From: Sagittula marina
Lineage (GTDB): Bacteria; Pseudomonadota; Alphaproteobacteria; Rhodobacterales; Rhodobacteraceae
Assembly (NCBI RefSeq): GCF_014196795.1
Contig: NZ_JACIEJ010000001.1
Coordinates: 434,001 to 498,000 of the forward strand
Length of the DNA: 64,000 nucleotides
Direction: 5' to 3'
Shown here: positions 33,925 to 42,899 of the stretch, piece after piece
Position numbering within the stretch: the first letter of the stretch is position 1
Layout of the letters: every line of letters starts with the position of its first letter
Translations under genes and position numbers: made by a program
The notes under the pieces: generated by a model
What the model was told of the DNA's origin: nothing
Seen by the model: only the letters and a program-made list of their open reading frames with translations
The model's database searches: none

Positions 33925-35589
33925 ATGGCGGCACCGAAGAATATCCTTTTCATCATGTTCGATCAGCTGCGATGGGATTACCTGTCGTGCTACGGGCATC
34001 CGTCTTTGCAGACCCCTCATCTCGATCGGCTGGCGTCGAAGGGCGTGCGGTTCAACCGGTGCATCATCCAGTCGCCGCTGTGCGGGCCGTCGCGGATGTC
34101 GACCTATACCGGGCGCTATGTGCATTCCCACGGGGCGAGTTGGAACAATACGCCGCTGAAGGTTGGGGAACTGACCATGGGCGACCACCTGCGTGATCTT
34201 GGCATGAGCTGTACGCTGGTGGGCAAGACCCATATGGCGGCTGATTCCGAAGGGATGCGGCGGCTGGGGCTGGAGCCGGATTCGGTGATCGGCGCACGGG
34301 TCAGCGAATGCGGGTTCGACGTGTTCGAACGTGACGACGGGATGCGCCCGGAGGGGCCGGACGGTCTGTATGACGAAGGCGGCGCGCTGAAATACAACGA
34401 ATATCTGCGCGACAAGGGGTATGAGTCGGACAACCCGTGGCATGACTTTGCCAATTCGGCGCGTGACGACGAGGGCAATGTGCTGTCGGGCTGGTTCCTC
34501 GAAAACTCCGACAAGGCGGCCAATATCCGCGAGGACGATTCGGAGACCCCCTACCTGACGCGCCGGGGCATCGAGTTCATGGAGCAGACGGACGGTCCGT
34601 GGTGCTGCCACCTGTCCTATATCAAGCCGCACTGGCCTTATATCGTGCCGGAGCCATACGCCTCCATGTATGGGCCGGAGGATTTCCTGCCGCCGGTGCG
34701 CACGGAGGCGGAGCGTGACACGGATCACCCGGTGTTCCGGGGCTTTCAGCAGTCGGTCATCGGCAAGGCGTTCTCGCGCGATGATGTGCGGGACAAGGTT
34801 CTGGGCGCCTATATGGGGCTGATCAAGCAGTGCGACGACCAGATGGGCGTGCTGTTCGACTATCTCGAAACCTCGGGCCGGATGCGGGACACGATGATCG
34901 TCGTGACCTCCGACCATGGCGATTTCATGGGCGATCACTGGATGGGGGAGAAGACGTTTTTCCACGATGCGTCGGTCAAGGTGCCGCTGATCGTGTATGA
35001 CCCTGCGCCAGAGGCCGATGCCACGCGCGGCACGGTCAGCGATGCGCTGGTGGAATGTCTCGACTTCCTTCCCACCTTTGTTGAGGTGGCGGGCGGCGAC
35101 GCCGACAAGCTGGATCACGTTCTGGAGGGCACGTCGCTGTTGCCGCTCTTGCGTGGAGGACACCCGGCAGAACGCGAACAGGTGATCTGCGAATATGACT
35201 ATTCGAGCAGTCCTCTGGCGGGGAAACTGGACCTTGATCCCAAAGAAGCGCGGATGATGATGGTCGCCACCAAGGCGTGGAAAATGATCCATTTCGAGTC
35301 GGGGCATCGCCCGATGCTGTTCGATCTGGTGAATGATCCCGACGAGGTGACGGATCTTGGCGCCAGTGCCGATCATGCAGCGGTCATCGACGAGATGTAT
35401 GCGCGGCTGGACGCCTGGGCGCGGCGGCCGGCGGCGCGCACCACCATCACCAGTGAGGAGATCCGCAAGGCCCGCACAGCCGGGCCGGGACGGACTGGGG
35501 TGCTGATCGGCATCGTCGAGGAGGACGAGCTGCCCGATGCGCTGACGGCGAAGTATCGGGGCCGCAAAGCCCCGGACATGACGACATAA
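33925..35589 (+). CDS. Sulfatase-fold hydrolase (arylsulfatase or phosphonate monoester hydrolase type)
   Basis: A 554-residue alkaline-phosphatase-superfamily enzyme with a formylglycine site CGPSR (Cys53-Arg57); the cysteine needs conversion to formylglycine by a partner enzyme not in this window. Metal ligands are the N-terminal Asp13 (FDQLRWD) and the SDHG pair Asp330-His331; KTHMAADS and KPHWPYIVPEP are also typical. There is no signal peptide, so it acts in the cytoplasm. The family includes choline sulfatase, aryl sulfatases and phosphonate monoester hydrolases; sequence alone does not decide. It precedes a TAXI-TRAP importer, which suggests import then hydrolysis. Confidence 0.88.
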   Translation: MAAPKNILFIMFDQLRWDYLSCYGHPSLQTPHLDRLASKGVRFNRCIIQSPLCGPSRMSTYTGRYVHSHGASWNNTPLKVGELTMGDHLRDLGMSCTLVGKTHMAADSEGMRRLGLEPDSVIGARVSECGFDVFERDDGMRPEGPDGLYDEGGALKYNEYLRDKGYESDNPWHDFANSARDDEGNVLSGWFLENSDKAANIREDDSETPYLTRRGIEFMEQTDGPWCCHLSYIKPHWPYIVPEPYASMYGPEDFLPPVRTEAERDTDHPVFRGFQQSVIGKAFSRDDVRDKVLGAYMGLIKQCDDQMGVLFDYLETSGRMRDTMIVVTSDHGDFMGDHWMGEKTFFHDASVKVPLIVYDPAPEADATRGTVSDALVECLDFLPTFVEVAGGDADKLDHVLEGTSLLPLLRGGHPAEREQVICEYDYSSSPLAGKLDLDPKEARMMMVATKAWKMIHFESGHRPMLFDLVNDPDEVTDLGASADHAAVIDEMYARLDAWARRPAARTTITSEEIRKARTAGPGRTGVLIGIVEEDELPDALTAKYRGRKAPDMTT

Positions 35590-35625
35590 GCGGCAAGGCC
35601 GCAACCGGACCATAGGGAGGAAAAC

Positions 35626-36678
35626 ATGGCTGGACTGATGAAGAGGGCCCTTCTGGCAGGCGCGATGGCGCTGGCTGCGGGCGGTGCACATGCGCAAGCG
35701 AACCTGAGCGCCGAGACGTCTTCGGCGGGGAATTCGCCGCATCTGATGATGTTGCATCTGGCCGATGTTCTGTCGCGAGACGGGCTGGCCGACATGCAGG
35801 TGCAGGAAGGGCAGACCGCGACGAATTCCATCGTCAACGTCGGCGAGGGCAAATCCGACATCGTGACCGCGCCGACCATCCTGTATTTCCTGTTGGAAAA
35901 CGGTCGTGGCCCGTTCAGCGCGCTGGGCGAAGACGGCAAGGCTCTGGCGGGCAACATTCGCGCCATCGCGCCGTTTAACGCGGGGGCATATGGCCTCTTC
36001 GCGCCGGTGGCGTCGGGCATCAAGAGCTATAGCGATATCGAAGGGCGCACCATCTGGAACGGCCCGCCCCGTGGCGCGGCGCTGACGGTTGGACGGCAGA
36101 CGCTGATGCTCGGCTCTGGCGGGTTGAAGGAAGGCGAAGGTTATACCGGCGTGCAGACCAACTGGGGGCAGCTGATGACCTCCCTTGTCGATGGGTCGGC
36201 CGAAGCCTTCATGGTGCCGATCACCATGCCATCGGATCGTGTGATCGCCGCGCTGTCAGCGGGCGACGTGAACATCGTGTCATTCCCCAAGGACATCTGG
36301 GAAAGCGAGGGCATGCAGCGGTTCCTGTCCGCGCCGGGCAACGCGCCGGTCGAGGTCCGCGAGGAGGACATGGGCTACGGTCCGGACCAAGGCGTGACGC
36401 TGATTTCGGAGGACGGGGTTTTCCGGTCGCCGGGCGTCCCGTTTGCGGCGATGGTCCATGCGGATATGGACGAGGCCTTGGTCAAGGAGATCACCGCCGC
36501 CTATATCGCGTCGATCCCGGAGCTGGAAAAGCGCGCGCCCTACGCGGGGAACGTGAACTTTGACGTGGTGGAACAGCGGGCCACCGGCTTTTGCGGGCAG
36601 CTCAGCCTCAAGTACCACCCCGGGGCCATCGCCGCGTGGGAAGAGGCCGGCTACGACATTCCCGACTGCGCGGAATGA
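35626..36678 (+). CDS. TAXI-type TRAP transporter solute-binding protein
   Basis: Periplasmic receptor of 350 residues. A clear signal peptide (hydrophobic AGAMALAAGGAHAQ, cleavage near residue 24) precedes the TAXI-family fold, recognised by the early NLSAETSSAGNS segment, NVGEGKSDIV and WNGPPRGAALT. Two cysteines near the C-terminus could form a disulfide. It follows the sulfatase gene after 36 bp and precedes the permease after 56 bp, so the three form one operon. Confidence 0.87.
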   Translation: MAGLMKRALLAGAMALAAGGAHAQANLSAETSSAGNSPHLMMLHLADVLSRDGLADMQVQEGQTATNSIVNVGEGKSDIVTAPTILYFLLENGRGPFSALGEDGKALAGNIRAIAPFNAGAYGLFAPVASGIKSYSDIEGRTIWNGPPRGAALTVGRQTLMLGSGGLKEGEGYTGVQTNWGQLMTSLVDGSAEAFMVPITMPSDRVIAALSAGDVNIVSFPKDIWESEGMQRFLSAPGNAPVEVREEDMGYGPDQGVTLISEDGVFRSPGVPFAAMVHADMDEALVKEITAAYIASIPELEKRAPYAGNVNFDVVEQRATGFCGQLSLKYHPGAIAAWEEAGYDIPDCAE

Positions 36679-36734
36679 TCCCGTGCCCCGGCTCGGGAGG
36701 GTCGGGGCCAACCCCCTTTTGATAAGAGAGAGCG

Positions 36735-39080
36735 ATGAGCGATACCGCCCCCTTTCCGCCGCTGAAACGCGCCGCGCGGGCCCTTGGGCTTGTGCTGGTG
36801 GTGATCGGCATGTTCAACACCATCCCGTCGATCCCCGGTCTTGACGCTTGGCTGCTGGAAAGCTGGGGCGTGAGCATCCGCAAATTCCCCTACGAGTGGC
36901 TGTACCCGCTGGCCTTTGTCCTGATGATGCTGACCGTTGCGGCACAGCATTCGTGGTGGGCGGACTGGCGGTCCCGCGACATGAGCCCGGGTCGCGTGCG
37001 CTTTGGTGCCGTGATGGATGTGGCGCTGGTGGTCATGGCCGTCGTGATCTCTGCCACCTACATCATCGAAATCGATTCCATCTGCATCATCGACCAGATG
37101 ACCGGCGAACGGGAGGCCTTGATTGCGCGCGCCTTGTCCGAGGAAATCGCCTTTGCCGAAATGTTCGGGCTGCCCGCGCCGACGTCCGTGGATGATCCCT
37201 CCTGCATCAACGAACTGGGGCCTTGGCTGTTTCTGGTGGTCGGCCTCGGGATCGCTGTGTTTCTGGGGTACAACATCAAGGTCTGGGGCCTGCCGCTGGT
37301 GGGCGTGGCCATTGCCATCTTTGCCTACACGCTGCTGACCGTGGCCATCTGGTATGTCTTCGGCTCCGATGACATGGACAAGTACCTGATCACCAAGCTG
37401 GGGGGCGAACCGCGCAGCCTGCTGGACGGTCGGCCCAACGTCGAAGACATCCTGGTGAACAACGCCCAAGGCTTGCTGGGGCGCTTCATGGGCATTCTGC
37501 TGTCGACGGTGTTTCCCTATATCGTGCTCGGGTCCTTGTTCGGCATTTCTGCCGGTGGCAAGTCGCTGATCAAGCTGGCGTTCTTGTGGACCCGGCGGCT
37601 GAAGGGCGGACCGGCCCACGCGGCCATCGTGTCCAGCGCCATGTTCGGCACGATCTCTGGCGGGCCGGTGGTCAACGTGCTGTCCACCGGGGTTCTGACC
37701 ATTCCGATGATGCTCAAGCGCGGTTTCGACAAACGCTTTGCCGGTGGGGTGGAGGCGGCTGCCTCTTCCGGGGGGCAGATCATGCCGCCGGTGATGGGGG
37801 TTGCGGCCTTTGTCCTCGCGGCGATGACGGTGGTGCCCTACCGCGAAGTCATTATTGCCGCGATCATTCCGGCGGTGGCCTACTTTGGTTGCCTGTTCCT
37901 GACGGTGGTGTTCCAGGCGCGCAAGCAGAACATCCCGGCGGTGGGCGACAAGACACCCGACATGATGTTGAACGGCCAGGACCGCATCAACCTGATGATG
38001 ATCTTCCTGCCGATCCTGCTGATCCTGTTCTTGCTGGTGACCCCCAAGGAGGCCGTGGGCTGCGGCGTTTTCGGCACCCTGTTCGGGGTGGAGCGCAGCG
38101 GGGTCGGCGCCGCCTGTGTCGCGCAGGATCTGCCGTTCTTCTTTCAGATCGTGCAGAACTCTGCCGGGGATGCAGGCAGCGCGGGCTGGTGGGCGGTGAT
38201 CCTGTTGGCGGCGTTGTTCTGGCTGGACCCGGATTTTCGCAAGGCACCACGACAGTTGATCGCGGCGTTCGCGGATGCGGGTGTGCTGATCGCAACGTTG
38301 TATCTGATGTTCCTGTCTGTGTCGGTGATCGACTTTTGCCTGAACTTCACCGGCTTGAGCGGCTTCGTGGCGCGTGACGTGCTGGGATTGTTGCGCGACT
38401 TCGGCGCACAGGTCCAAAGCGGCGGCGTGTTCCTTTTTGCGGCGCTGGTGGTGACCATGTTGCTGGCGATCCTTCTGGGCATGGGGATGCCGACGGTGCC
38501 GGCTTACGTGAACGTGGCGCTGTTGATGGGGCCACTGGTGGTGGGCCTCGGCATCGCGAATTTCACCGCGCATATGTTCATCTTCTTCTTTGCGGTGGCC
38601 AGCGCGATCACCCCACCAGTGGCCGTGGCGGCCTTTGCGGCGGCGTCGATCACGAAGGCGGATCCGATGCAAACAGGCTTTGCCGCCGTGCGCGCAGGGA
38701 TCGTGATGTTCGTATTGCCCTTCGTCTTTGCCTTTTACCCCGAGCTGCTGTTGATTGATGCGGCAAAGCTGGACCCGAACGCGTCACCCGGCGCGATGAC
38801 GTTTCTGGACGGCTACGGCCCGGGGATCGATTGGGGCGGGCTGCTGCTTGTGCTGGGGCGCGTTGGGCTGGGGCTGTACCTTATGGCGGGCGCGTTGTCG
38901 CGCTACGACATGCGGCCCATGACGCGGGTCGAGCAGGTGCTGCGGCTGGTGCTGGCAGCGGCTGTCGTGGCCAAGGCCCTGGTGATCTGGGGGCCGGCGT
39001 TGGTGTTGGCGTTGCTGTATATCGGCTGGCATGTCTTGGGGGCGTTGCGCGACAACAAAGGCGGAGCGCGCATCGCCTGA
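36735..39080 (+). CDS. TRAP transporter fused permease (4TM + 12TM)
   Basis: Inner-membrane ion-coupled importer subunit of 781 residues, in which the small (Q) and large (M) TRAP membrane proteins are one chain, as usual for TAXI systems. Hydrophobic segments fill the protein. The conserved M-domain block SAMFGTISGGPVVNVLSTG with EAAASSGGQIMPPVMG (two separate strings) and the later LGMGMPTVPAYV are diagnostic. A polar, cysteine-containing loop near residues 430-465 is unusual in length. It is the last gene of the sulfatase-TAXI-permease unit. Confidence 0.92.
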   Translation: MSDTAPFPPLKRAARALGLVLVVIGMFNTIPSIPGLDAWLLESWGVSIRKFPYEWLYPLAFVLMMLTVAAQHSWWADWRSRDMSPGRVRFGAVMDVALVVMAVVISATYIIEIDSICIIDQMTGEREALIARALSEEIAFAEMFGLPAPTSVDDPSCINELGPWLFLVVGLGIAVFLGYNIKVWGLPLVGVAIAIFAYTLLTVAIWYVFGSDDMDKYLITKLGGEPRSLLDGRPNVEDILVNNAQGLLGRFMGILLSTVFPYIVLGSLFGISAGGKSLIKLAFLWTRRLKGGPAHAAIVSSAMFGTISGGPVVNVLSTGVLTIPMMLKRGFDKRFAGGVEAAASSGGQIMPPVMGVAAFVLAAMTVVPYREVIIAAIIPAVAYFGCLFLTVVFQARKQNIPAVGDKTPDMMLNGQDRINLMMIFLPILLILFLLVTPKEAVGCGVFGTLFGVERSGVGAACVAQDLPFFFQIVQNSAGDAGSAGWWAVILLAALFWLDPDFRKAPRQLIAAFADAGVLIATLYLMFLSVSVIDFCLNFTGLSGFVARDVLGLLRDFGAQVQSGGVFLFAALVVTMLLAILLGMGMPTVPAYVNVALLMGPLVVGLGIANFTAHMFIFFFAVASAITPPVAVAAFAAASITKADPMQTGFAAVRAGIVMFVLPFVFAFYPELLLIDAAKLDPNASPGAMTFLDGYGPGIDWGGLLLVLGRVGLGLYLMAGALSRYDMRPMTRVEQVLRLVLAAAVVAKALVIWGPALVLALLYIGWHVLGALRDNKGGARIA

Positions 39081-39089
39081 GACTTGAGG

Positions 39090-39995
39090 TCAGCCCTCGG
39101 ACTTGGAGTGATGCCCGTGGAGGATGCCAAGGCCTTCGCCACGGGCCAGGCCACCCTTGGGGGTCCAGCGCAGGGGACGGCCGCGACTGCTGACCTGAAC
39201 CTCCAGGCTTTGATGGCGGCGGCTGTCGTGGCGCGTGCGATGCGCTAGGTCGTTGCTGTCGCTCCCGCAAAGCTGTGGTGGCAGTTCGAGATGCCGATGC
39301 TGTTCGCTGGGCGGCAGGGTCGGACCCAAAGAGGGAAGGTCGGGGGGCTCGGAACCTGACAGGGCCTCCGGCGTGTCGGTGGCCTGCATCGTTTCCAGGG
39401 CGCGGGCGCTTTCGATGTAGTGGGTGAGCAAGGAAATGTAGTCGCTCAGTTCATCCCGCCGGGAGCGCATGGTTTTCACCCGCGCGGCGAGCAGTTTTGC
39501 CTGATCGTCGGTCAACCCGTGGTCCAGAATGTGATCAAAGACCTCAAGCGCGGGCAAAAGCAGGTCATGAAGCACCGGGACGGTCATGTCCTCGACACTG
39601 TTTTCTGACCGCAGCGCGCCGCCATAAGGGGCGCGGAAAAAGCCGTCGATGTCGCCGAGCGTGTGAACAAATCGCACGCTGGCAGAGGCCGCGCCATCGT
39701 TGGCCACATGGGTCAGCACGCGAAGCCCGTGCAACGCCAGCCCCGGCAGGTTCAGCCGGAAATCAGAATCGCTGAACACGGTGGAGGAGTCCACGGATGC
39801 CAGCCTTTCCTGCAGGAGAATCGCAACCTCTCGGTGGGCGACTTCGGCAATAGGAATGGGCGAATCAAGGGTCATTCGATTAGAATGCGTGCGATAGCGG
39901 ATTCGGGAATTGGCCAGAAACCATTGCGCATAAGGTCCGGCCCGGGTCAGCCAGATTTCCAATGTGCCGCTGTCGGCAAGAGGCGAGTTATTCAT
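39090..39995 (-). CDS. Hypothetical protein, no recognised family
   Basis: A 301-residue soluble protein. The first ~195 residues look globular (WLTRAGPYAQWFLANSRIRY; EVAHREVAILLQERLAS; helical LLPALEVFDHILDHGLTDDQ). The last ~100 are low-complexity, rich in Ser, Pro, His and Arg, and probably disordered. No signal peptide or membrane span. It is convergent with the TRAP permease (10 bp) and divergent from the CheB-CheR hybrid (152 bp), so a link with the latter is possible. I do not know its function. Confidence 0.6.
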   Translation of the reverse strand: MNNSPLADSGTLEIWLTRAGPYAQWFLANSRIRYRTHSNRMTLDSPIPIAEVAHREVAILLQERLASVDSSTVFSDSDFRLNLPGLALHGLRVLTHVANDGAASASVRFVHTLGDIDGFFRAPYGGALRSENSVEDMTVPVLHDLLLPALEVFDHILDHGLTDDQAKLLAARVKTMRSRRDELSDYISLLTHYIESARALETMQATDTPEALSGSEPPDLPSLGPTLPPSEQHRHLELPPQLCGSDSNDLAHRTRHDSRRHQSLEVQVSSRGRPLRWTPKGGLARGEGLGILHGHHSKSEG

Positions 39996-40147
39996 GGTTG
40001 AGACGGCTCCACACGGCTCGTTGGGTTTGGTCGGAAGCCGACAAAAGTAAGCGGTTTCCAGTCGTTAAGCATACGTAAACCTAAATGGTGAATAATGACT
40101 TAATACGATCCGGAGACGTCAAGATCGACACTGCAAGAGGCGAGTGA

Positions 40148-42640
40148 ATGGGGGAAACGAATACGGTGCAGACAGTCGTGGGCATTGCAGCTTCTGCCGG
40201 GGGGTTGGAGGCCATGTCGCTCATGGCGCACCACCTGCCGACAGACCTGAATTGCGCCTATGTACTTGCGCAACATATGTCGTCGCATCACGCCAGCATG
40301 CTGCAAACGCTGCTCTCGCGGGAGACACGCCTGAAGGTCTTGACCGTGGAGGACAAGACGCCGCTGGAGGCGAACGCGATCTATGTTCCCGTACCGGGCT
40401 CGGATCTGGAGGTGCGCGACGGCATGGTGCTCAGATGCGAACCGGCGGGCCGTCCTGCGGAGCCGAAGCCCTCCGCCGACCGGCTGTTTCGGTCCGTGGC
40501 CGAAAGCTTTGGTGAGCACAGCGTTGGCGTGGTTCTGTCGGGCACGGGGAGCGATGGCACCTACGGCGTGCAGGATATCAAGGAGGTGGGTGGCATCACC
40601 ATTGCGCAGGACACATCGTCAGCGAAATACGACACAATGCCATCGTCTGCGGTGCAAAGTGGGTTCATAGATATGGTGCTGTCGCCGCGCCAGATCGGAG
40701 AGCATCTGCGTCAGATCCTTGCGCGGCCGCGCGATTTCGCGGACTTGCAGGTGATGATCGAACAGCCGACAGAGTATGACGACCTGTTCCAGATGTTGCA
40801 GTCGCACACGAAGGTTGATTTTCGACAATACAAAGAGACCACCGTCAGCCGACGAATCCAGCGACGCATGTTCGTCAAGGGATTTGACGGATACGGGGAT
40901 TATGTCGCCTTTTGTAAGGAGAATACCGGAGAACTGGACGCGCTTTATCGCGACCTTTTGATTTCAGTCACTCGGTTCTTTCGCGATCCGGATCAGTACG
41001 AGGTCTTGCGGGAAGAACTGGCGCGCTACGTCGCCGCGACAGACCATCGTCCGATCCGCGTCTGGGTGCCGGGATGCGCGTCAGGCGAGGAACCCTATTC
41101 CATCGCGTTTATCCTATGCGACCTGCTTGGCATCCCAGCGAGCGAGGCCGGTCGTGCCATCCAGATCTTTGCCACGGATCTGGACACCGCGGCCTTGGCC
41201 CGAGGCCGGGCCGGGCTCTATCCTGCGGCGGCGTCAACCAGCATTCCGGAGCATCTGCGAGAGAAATTCACCACGCAAAGGGACAGCCAGCTGCGGATCA
41301 ACCCCGAGGTGCGCAAGCTGGTGCTTTTCTCGCAGCACGACGTGATCCAAGACCCGCCGTTCTCTGACATCGACCTGGTAAGCTTTCGCAATGCGCTGAT
41401 TTATTTCGAGAGCGCCCTGCAGGTGAAAGTCATGTCGCGCATACTTTATGCGCTGCGGCCCGACGGCTTGCTGTTCCTGGGCACCTCGGAAAATGTCGGC
41501 AAACTGGACGCTTATTTTACCGCAGTGACCGATCAAGCAAAGCTGTTCCGAAAGTCCGCCAGCAAATCGTTCGATCGCACTTCGCTTGTGCGTTTTGGCA
41601 TTCCGCAGCGGCGGCAGAGAGAAAGCCGCGAAGCGCGTGGGCCTGAAAACGACAGCGGCGTCAACGGCGCCTTGTTCGAAACCCTGGCTATGTCGGTGGC
41701 GCCGACGGGCTTTCTTGCCAGTGAGCAAAAGGATCTGGTTCGCATTTTTGGTGACATCAGCGCCTTTACCCGCGTGACAGATGCGGTGCGCGGGCGCTTG
41801 ACCACCAACACTTTGAAGGCGGAACTGGCGCAAGACGCGGCCAGTCTGATCCCGCTCTGTTTGAAGCAAAAGTCCGCCCGTAAGGGGCTTTGGCGCGTCA
41901 TGGATGGAGCCGGCTTCAATCGTGTCCGATTGCGTGGCTATCCGATTCAAACGCCGACAGAGAATGACATGCGCTACGTCCTGGTGAGCATCGAGACCCA
42001 ACTGGTGCAACACGATGCGCGGTCCCCGGCGGAGAAAGACTCCAACGGGCAGGGGGCAGTGTACCTCGCGCACGTGGAGAACGAACTGGCTGACGCGCGC
42101 GAGGCGTTGCAGATTACCATGGAGGAATTGCAGGCCTCGAACGTGGAGCTTCAGTCCACCAACGAGGAGGTGCAATCGGCGAATGAAGAGCTGCAATCCA
42201 CCAACGAGGAATTGGAGACGACGAATGAGGAGCTTCAATCCACGAACGAAGAGCTGATCACGGTGAACGAAGAGCTGCTGATCAACACCGACGAGTTGAA
42301 CAGGCTGGTCGTTGTGCAGACTGCGATTTTGGAATCCATGCTGGTGCCGCTTTTGGCGCTCGATTCGAGGCTGAACATCAAGCACGCCTCTCAGCCTGCC
42401 ATTGCTTTGTTCGAACTGACGGCGCATGGCGCGGATATGGGTCATATCAGTCAGGCCAGTTTGCCCAGTCCGGGTTTTCCAAACATTGTGAAGCTGTGTA
42501 GCGAGGTGCTGGCCAAGCGCACCACACAGACCGTTGAATACGAAGTGGATGGCGCGGTGCATACGCTTAGTGCCGCGCCGTATTTCATTCGGGACACCGA
42601 GTTGACGGGGCTGGTCGTGACGATCGAGGGGATGAACTGA
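40148..42640 (+). CDS. CheB-CheR hybrid with coiled coil and PAS-like end
   Basis: An 830-residue signalling protein. Residues ~10-190 are a CheB methylesterase without receiver domain, with GIAASAGGLEAM (Ser), AQHMSSHHASM (His) and SGTGSDGTYG (Asp). Residues ~210-470 are a CheR methyltransferase, with VWVPGCASGEEPYSIA as SAM site. Residues ~640-715 are a repetitive coiled coil built on NEELQSTNEEL. Residues ~720-828 look like a PAS domain. No histidine kinase follows, unlike longer members. No other chemotaxis genes are near, so it may modify a non-flagellar pathway. Confidence 0.92.
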   Translation: MGETNTVQTVVGIAASAGGLEAMSLMAHHLPTDLNCAYVLAQHMSSHHASMLQTLLSRETRLKVLTVEDKTPLEANAIYVPVPGSDLEVRDGMVLRCEPAGRPAEPKPSADRLFRSVAESFGEHSVGVVLSGTGSDGTYGVQDIKEVGGITIAQDTSSAKYDTMPSSAVQSGFIDMVLSPRQIGEHLRQILARPRDFADLQVMIEQPTEYDDLFQMLQSHTKVDFRQYKETTVSRRIQRRMFVKGFDGYGDYVAFCKENTGELDALYRDLLISVTRFFRDPDQYEVLREELARYVAATDHRPIRVWVPGCASGEEPYSIAFILCDLLGIPASEAGRAIQIFATDLDTAALARGRAGLYPAAASTSIPEHLREKFTTQRDSQLRINPEVRKLVLFSQHDVIQDPPFSDIDLVSFRNALIYFESALQVKVMSRILYALRPDGLLFLGTSENVGKLDAYFTAVTDQAKLFRKSASKSFDRTSLVRFGIPQRRQRESREARGPENDSGVNGALFETLAMSVAPTGFLASEQKDLVRIFGDISAFTRVTDAVRGRLTTNTLKAELAQDAASLIPLCLKQKSARKGLWRVMDGAGFNRVRLRGYPIQTPTENDMRYVLVSIETQLVQHDARSPAEKDSNGQGAVYLAHVENELADAREALQITMEELQASNVELQSTNEEVQSANEELQSTNEELETTNEELQSTNEELITVNEELLINTDELNRLVVVQTAILESMLVPLLALDSRLNIKHASQPAIALFELTAHGADMGHISQASLPSPGFPNIVKLCSEVLAKRTTQTVEYEVDGAVHTLSAAPYFIRDTELTGLVVTIEGMN

Positions 42641-42840
42641 AGGGTCTTGATGCCTCCGGATATCCGGGAGCGTGATAGCGATCTGGGCCGCGACAGCAAC
42701 GACCGCGTGACGATGTTTGCGGGCGGGCGGATTGCTTCTCGTGTTATCATTGCGCCAGTGAAGAAGGGGTACCCGTTCTCGGTGCCCGGCCCGCGTTTGT
42801 GGGGTGGGCTTTGCGGTTCAGGCGGAGGTTCCAGGCAAAG

Positions 42841-42875
42841 AAAAACCCCGATGAGCACAACGCCCGCCGGGGTTT
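42841..42875 (-). terminator. Terminator of the DEAD-box helicase gene
   Basis: Arms AAACCCCG and CGGGGTTT separated by 17 nt; on the minus strand it ends in TTTTT from the A run at 42841-42845. It lies about 25 bp beyond the helicase stop. Confidence 0.7.
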
Positions 42876-42899
42876 CGATTTCAGTCCATTGCCGGAATA

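Noticed and set aside
33904..35757. A 617-residue frame antisense to the sulfatase gene
   Set aside because: Shadow frame; no motif, while the sense frame carries the CGPSR active site.
36651..38672. A 673-residue frame antisense to the TRAP permease
   Set aside because: His/Arg/Gln-rich composition typical of shadow frames; the sense strand encodes a conserved membrane protein.
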